From positions 515,255-579,254 of the forward strand of contig VUYV01000082.1 in NCBI GenBank assembly GCA_008711295.1: a DNA stretch of 64,000 nt, written 5' to 3'. Position 1 is the stretch's first letter, and each line of letters starts with the position of its first letter. This document shows, in pieces, positions 60,253 to 64,000 of the stretch. The notes beneath the pieces were generated by a model. That model saw nothing but the letters and a program-made list of their open reading frames with translations, had not been told where the DNA came from and ran no database searches. The position numbers and the translations under genes are program-made. Origin of the DNA: Anarhynchus alexandrinus. Lineage: Eukaryota > Chordata > Aves > Charadriiformes > Charadriidae.

Positions 60253-60805
60253 GTGCGGTCAGGAGGAAATGGCCTCAGACGCGTGAGTGCAGGCAGTCAC
60301 AGCCAACGTGGCGGCTACCTACCGAGAGGGTCAAGCCATCAGCAGAGGTCCTTTCCCTGCACCACCTGCACCGGTGCTTTCACAGCACCTTGCCAAAAAC
60401 GACAGCCCCCTGCAGAGCTATCCATCACCCGGCTCGCCTGCCTGCTCCCCAGCCTGTCCTGGGTATGGAGCCCGGCCATTTGCACAGCTGGGAGACTCCA
60501 TCAGCTTCAGCTGGCATCTCGTAGGGAGTCCCTGTCTCCAGCCAGGGAGCTGCCACGAGCAGATGGAGACAGGCTGGTGTGGTCGGGTGGTTGGGGAGCC
60601 AGGAGAGGACGTGCGTCTCCCTGGTCTCAGCCGGAGAGAGGGATGGAAAACATCTGGGGTATTTCACTCTCACACACCCGTCAAAGGTGCAAAAAGACCA
60701 GCAATGTGGGTAATTCTCTCCAAGTCTGAGCTACTCGTGTTCCTTTTTGTTCTCTCTGCAGGAAATGGAAAACAGCAAAAGAAAGTAAGGTGGCATAAAA
60801 CATGA
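60253..60805 (+). other. GC-rich patch with two long overlapping frames
   Basis: Two plus-strand frames (158 codons at 60253-60729 and 172 codons at 60287-60805) stay open over the same DNA, with an 82-codon minus frame inside. Neither shows a domain I recognise; the translations are rich in Ser, Pro, Arg and Gly. Being open in several frames at once is expected of GC-rich DNA and argues against coding. The strong splice-acceptor string at 60742-60761 lies inside the longer frame. Confidence 0.3.
60762..60784 (+). other. Candidate 23-base exon bounded by splice-like sites
   Basis: A long pyrimidine tract ending TTCTCTCTGCAG (acceptor AG at 60760-60761) is followed 23 bases later by AAA then GTAAGG (donor from 60785). 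Both sites are near consensus. In the frame reading GNGKQQKK the segment would add a basic peptide. Real microexons exist, mainly in neuronal genes, but pairs like this also occur by chance in 64 kb. No neighbouring exon is identified. Confidence 0.2.
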
Positions 60806-63800
60806 GGGTCAAAGTGCATCTTCTAGAAAACAAAATAAAGAGTTTTCAAAGAGGTGCTTTCTAAGGTTTAAAACGTTTTGCTTTCTCATGTGTGCGTGCT
60901 GCTTTATTAAGATTCTTTGAATCTCAATCTGGAATTTAAGTTATGCTTCCTTGTCTACTTAAGCAAGGTGTTGTTTTGTTCCTGCTTTCAAAGCTGCTGG
61001 TGTCAGGTTTGGCTTTTTTTTTGATGTCCTGATTCACGTGTGCCAGCATTGGCAGCAGCATCCAGCTGCCGTTCCGCTGGGAAACTGCGCGCTCTTTTAA
61101 CTCCAGGCCTTAAATCAACAGTTTTTCTGACATTTAGGCTGTTTGTTTACGACATGCATGCTCCAGAAACATCCGTAAGGGTCTGTTGTGGTGTAAGCAG
61201 TCCTGAATCTACCTCGTTTTGGTCTGGAAGCATTTACTGTCTTAAGGTTATGAAGCCTTAAATTTTCACTCGGTCTGGTTTTGGTATTAGCTGAGGGTGC
61301 CTGAGCTTGTGACTACACGTGGAAATACGTGGAAGATGATCAGAAGGGCAGTTTAATGTCTGGTGCCTTTGGGACTACAAGTGGGGCCCTGGTTTCTGTG
61401 TTAGTGGCATTCAGGGAAAGAAATGCCATTAGGACATCTTTTTTTCTTGTCTTGCACCTTCTCAGATTTTCCTGATTTGCTCATCAGTTGCTTCATCGAG
61501 GTGAAATTTATGCTACTGATCACATGGGAAGGTCAGAGAGGATCATTAAATGACTGAAGAATTGCTGTTGAGGACACAAACACCAGTCTAGATTCAGTCG
61601 TTCCCACTTCTGACCTCAAATAAACATGAGATTTGGGATGTATGGACCTTCAGGCGGTTCTTTAGGTGTTAATAAAATGACCACAGCAGTGCCATAATGC
61701 TCATCACCCTATGCTGTTGGTGAACCTCGCCCTTGAAATGTGTGCTCTTTGTACTTTGTAAAGGTCATCTTAAATAACTTGTAATAATGCAAACATTTTT
61801 ACCTGGGATTAGAAGGAGTCAGCAAGCTCCTCCAGAGGATTTTAGCAGTAGAGCTGGGACAAGCAATTCAAGGAACCAAATTCATAGTCGCCAGGAAGTG
61901 CTAATGATGGTGATAATGAAAGACAGTGCTTTCCCTTGGAGATTTAATGATGGAGAGAACAAACTTGAAGGCTCCCAACCTTCTTGCCGTCAGGGTCCTT
62001 AGAGACACCAGGCAAATCTTTGCTCAGTGCAGCAAAAAAAAGCTCTTGGACATCCACCGTCCCTGAGTTCTCCGGGGTTTTGTGCTGCCTGTTAGAGCAC
62101 AGAACCTGCACGATGACCCAGATGGGCTACTTAATGAGGTGTTCCTCTAATGAGGGGTTATCATTTTAAAGCCAAGAGAATAAAGGGTGAGACTTCGTTT
62201 CAGATGCTTCCTTTTTTGGGGGGGGGGTTTACTGGGTGTTCGACTGTCCTACTTAAGGTGAACAATACTCTAACACTGCAGAGCAGTATTTCATAAAAGC
62301 AGATTTGTCCTGTGTTTCCATATTCCCTGGAATACTACCCATTACAGTTGGAAAAATATATGATTTTTTTTCCTCCCGGGAGAAGGTACTGCTCTGTAGA
62401 TGTTCAGCCAGAGGTGGCTAACTGTACTTTGGAAATATGCCAATGTGAAGACATCCATCTCAGTGACATCAGGACAAGGAAACTCAGCGGGTGTTTGAGT
62501 TTCTTTTTCTTTCTTTGTTATTGTTTTTCTCTAGAATCGGGGACTAATCACTGTAATCTTCTGTTATTTCTGCTTTCCTTCCAACTTTCCAGTATTTTTT
62601 TCAGGTCTCTTGATGGTATTGTGGAAAAAAACAGTATGCAGTTTTGGAGTAAAGCCATGCGTGTTAGTGTGCATGCACAAGAGAATAAAATTACGATTGC
62701 AGTAGTGAATTTAATCTGGCAATTCCTAATTTTAGAATCCTTGACTTTGTGACCTTAACTTTCATTTAGTGTGTTTTGGGTGTACAAGTAACTACGTTGT
62801 TCCAAAAAATTGTGTTTTCTGACTGCATCGTGTGTGGAATATATTGTAACTTAAGTGAATTATCAACCCAAAAGTATTAATGTCTCTGTATTTTGTTACC
62901 TGTATATTGATGAGTACAGTAATTTTCCTGCACGTATGGGGTTTTTTTGAGTTTTTAGGATTCTTTGGTTTTTATGTAGGGCATATGTTAAAATATGTGC
63001 AATTTTTGTCAGCCATGTAATACTGGGCTGTGAAGTTTAATTTTAGTCCAGGTCACGCTCACACTGGTCACTTAAACACTAGTGAATTGCTGGTAGATGC
63101 AGTATATTATAAGGTATAGACTGCATTTGCCATTTAGGGGGATTTACATTGCTTTAAACATTCACTCTTTTTTTTTTTAAATTAGCCTTCATAGTTTACA
63201 ACCTTACAATAAAGATAGATAGTATGCGTATGTAAAACATTTATAGAAACATTAAAATTGTAAGCACAGAAAGAAGGAATCCCTTCACGTCTCCTCTCGT
63301 TTCTAGTTGGTAAGCTCCTCGTCTGTTAAGAAACGACTTTTAAGTATCCCCCAGTTTTGTAGTGCAGCTCTGTAAAAACCTTTAGTTGAGCGAAGATCAG
63401 TTATACGAGGGGACGGATTTATTGCTGTTCCCTTGTGTGCTTGCTTGTGGGCAGTTTTGCTGTGAATATTGTTTCTAAGGGTGTAAGAAGGGGCTGTATT
63501 TTTTGCGTGTGCGAGAGCGCGGCGGCAGCCCACAATTGCTGGGGACAAGGCTTAGCACAGGCTGAAACCGTGTTGGTGCTGCCGAGTCCTGCTGGCGTGG
63601 CTGTCAGCAAGGAGATACCGACTCCGGCTGGCAAAGCCCGACCGGCAAAAAGCCCAGAGTCTAGATGCCGTTACACAACCAAAATGACTGCTTTTTGGTG
63701 TCTGTATTGCTGTGGGCAGGATCTAATGATGCAGCTTTTTATCTGCCTGTGTAGCTGAAGACAAGGAGGAACTACTCCAAAAAGCTACCTGTGCTTGCAA

Positions 63801-63919
63801 AACTTCCAGTATCATTTCCAACTTTTCCAGGTTTCCCCCTCCTACACCTTCTTCTGGTGAAGTTGAATCCCTACCATGCTTGCCAGTGTTTCCACCCCCT
63901 TTTCTGGGTAACCCTACAA
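60806..63919. other. Non-coding DNA, AT-rich at right
   Basis: No gene is recognised. There is a G10 run at 62218-62227 and an 11-T run at 63168-63178. Bases 62760-63250 are AT-rich and look like 3' UTR sequence, with an AATAAA at 63208-63213, but no coding exon leads into it. The 146-codon plus frame at 62312-62752 ends there and matches nothing I know. From 63435 to 63758 CpG content rises modestly. Confidence 0.45.
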
Positions 63920-63957
63920 ATAAGAGATGCCTTGGAGTAAATCCTTGCATCTCTTAT
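63920..63957. other. Perfect inverted repeat, 11-base stem
   Basis: ATAAGAGATGC (63920-63930) pairs exactly with GCATCTCTTAT (63947-63957) across a 16-base loop. It ends 14 bases before the start of the CR1 sequence at the window edge. No polymerase III box, T-run terminator or known RNA family is visible. Confidence 0.6.
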
Positions 63958-63971
63958 CAATTCATTTTATG

Positions 63972-64000
63972 CTGAAAGAGGGTAGATTTAGATTAGACAT
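63972..64000 (+). mobile_element. CR1 LINE, cut by the window edge
   Basis: CTGAAAGAGGGTAGATTTAG followed by ATTAGACAT matches the CR1 segment coding RFRLDI, as I recall the consensus. It also matches the copy inside this window (17916-17943) at 24 of 28 positions. Orientation is plus and the insert is 5'-truncated near this point; the body and 3' end lie beyond base 64000. The exact 5' edge could be some bases further left. Confidence 0.8.

Noticed and set aside
62312..62752. 146-codon plus frame
   Set aside because: Contains a poly-Phe stretch from T-rich DNA and has no domain; it ends in AT-rich non-coding sequence.
1..64000. CRISPR arrays, bacterial operons, phage or plasmid features
   Set aside because: No regularly spaced repeats, ribosome-binding sites or dense coding. 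CR1 fragments and CpG depletion identify vertebrate nuclear DNA.
1..64000. Endogenous retrovirus or other viral insertion
   Set aside because: No LTR pair, tRNA primer-binding site or polymerase-like frame was seen; the only reverse-transcriptase-related coding remnants are CR1.

Overview
This window looks like vertebrate nuclear DNA, most probably from a bird. The only interspersed repeats I recognise with confidence are CR1 (chicken repeat 1) LINE fragments with the avian-type 3' end, plus a few strongly decayed amniote-age repeats. Interspersed repeats are sparse, there are no Alu, B1 or L1 sequences, and short homopolymers and small CpG-rich patches lie in otherwise unremarkable DNA. A crocodilian or turtle source is less likely but not excluded.

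I found no protein-coding gene, tRNA, rRNA or known microRNA that I can defend. All open frames are short (the longest gap-free one is 182 codons), usually overlap in several frames, and show no domain I recognise, except a CR1-derived frame. The window is best read as intergenic DNA or part of a long intron. A sampled G+T excess on the + strand hints weakly that the + strand could be the sense strand of a transcribed region.

Layout. 1-4600: plain non-coding DNA. 4640-5990: CpG-rich domain. 6000-11100: non-coding, with small microsatellites and a pyrimidine-rich stretch. 11141-11262: old L3/MIR-type tail, minus strand. 13146-13307: CR1 3' end. 17122-17394: an unrecognised minus-strand frame next to a longer CR1 fragment (about 17530-18279). 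17611-18462: three short sequence duplications, each split by a single N, which are probably assembly errors. 23700-23990: CpG cluster. 24390-24600: conserved-element-like DNA. 25709-25806: minus-strand CR1. 32826-32899: old palindromic repeat. 34280-34470: CpG cluster. 43408-43503: second L3/MIR-type tail. 47583-48214: purine tract, tandem duplication, poly-T and a 78-base gap. 52955-53023: second old palindromic repeat. 53000-53600: CpG cluster, then a G/T-rich tract. 54257-54276: G run ending at an N. 60253-60805: GC-rich patch with two long overlapping frames. The last 29 bases are the beginning of another CR1 copy that runs off the right edge.

No genes work together here, and I see no evidence of a new biological system. 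The most useful observations are the N-split duplications, the orphan CpG clusters, the conserved-element-like blocks and the unexplained frame beside the 17.5 kb CR1. I worked by eye: counts are hand counts and family names come from memory of consensus sequences, so element edges may be off by tens of bases.
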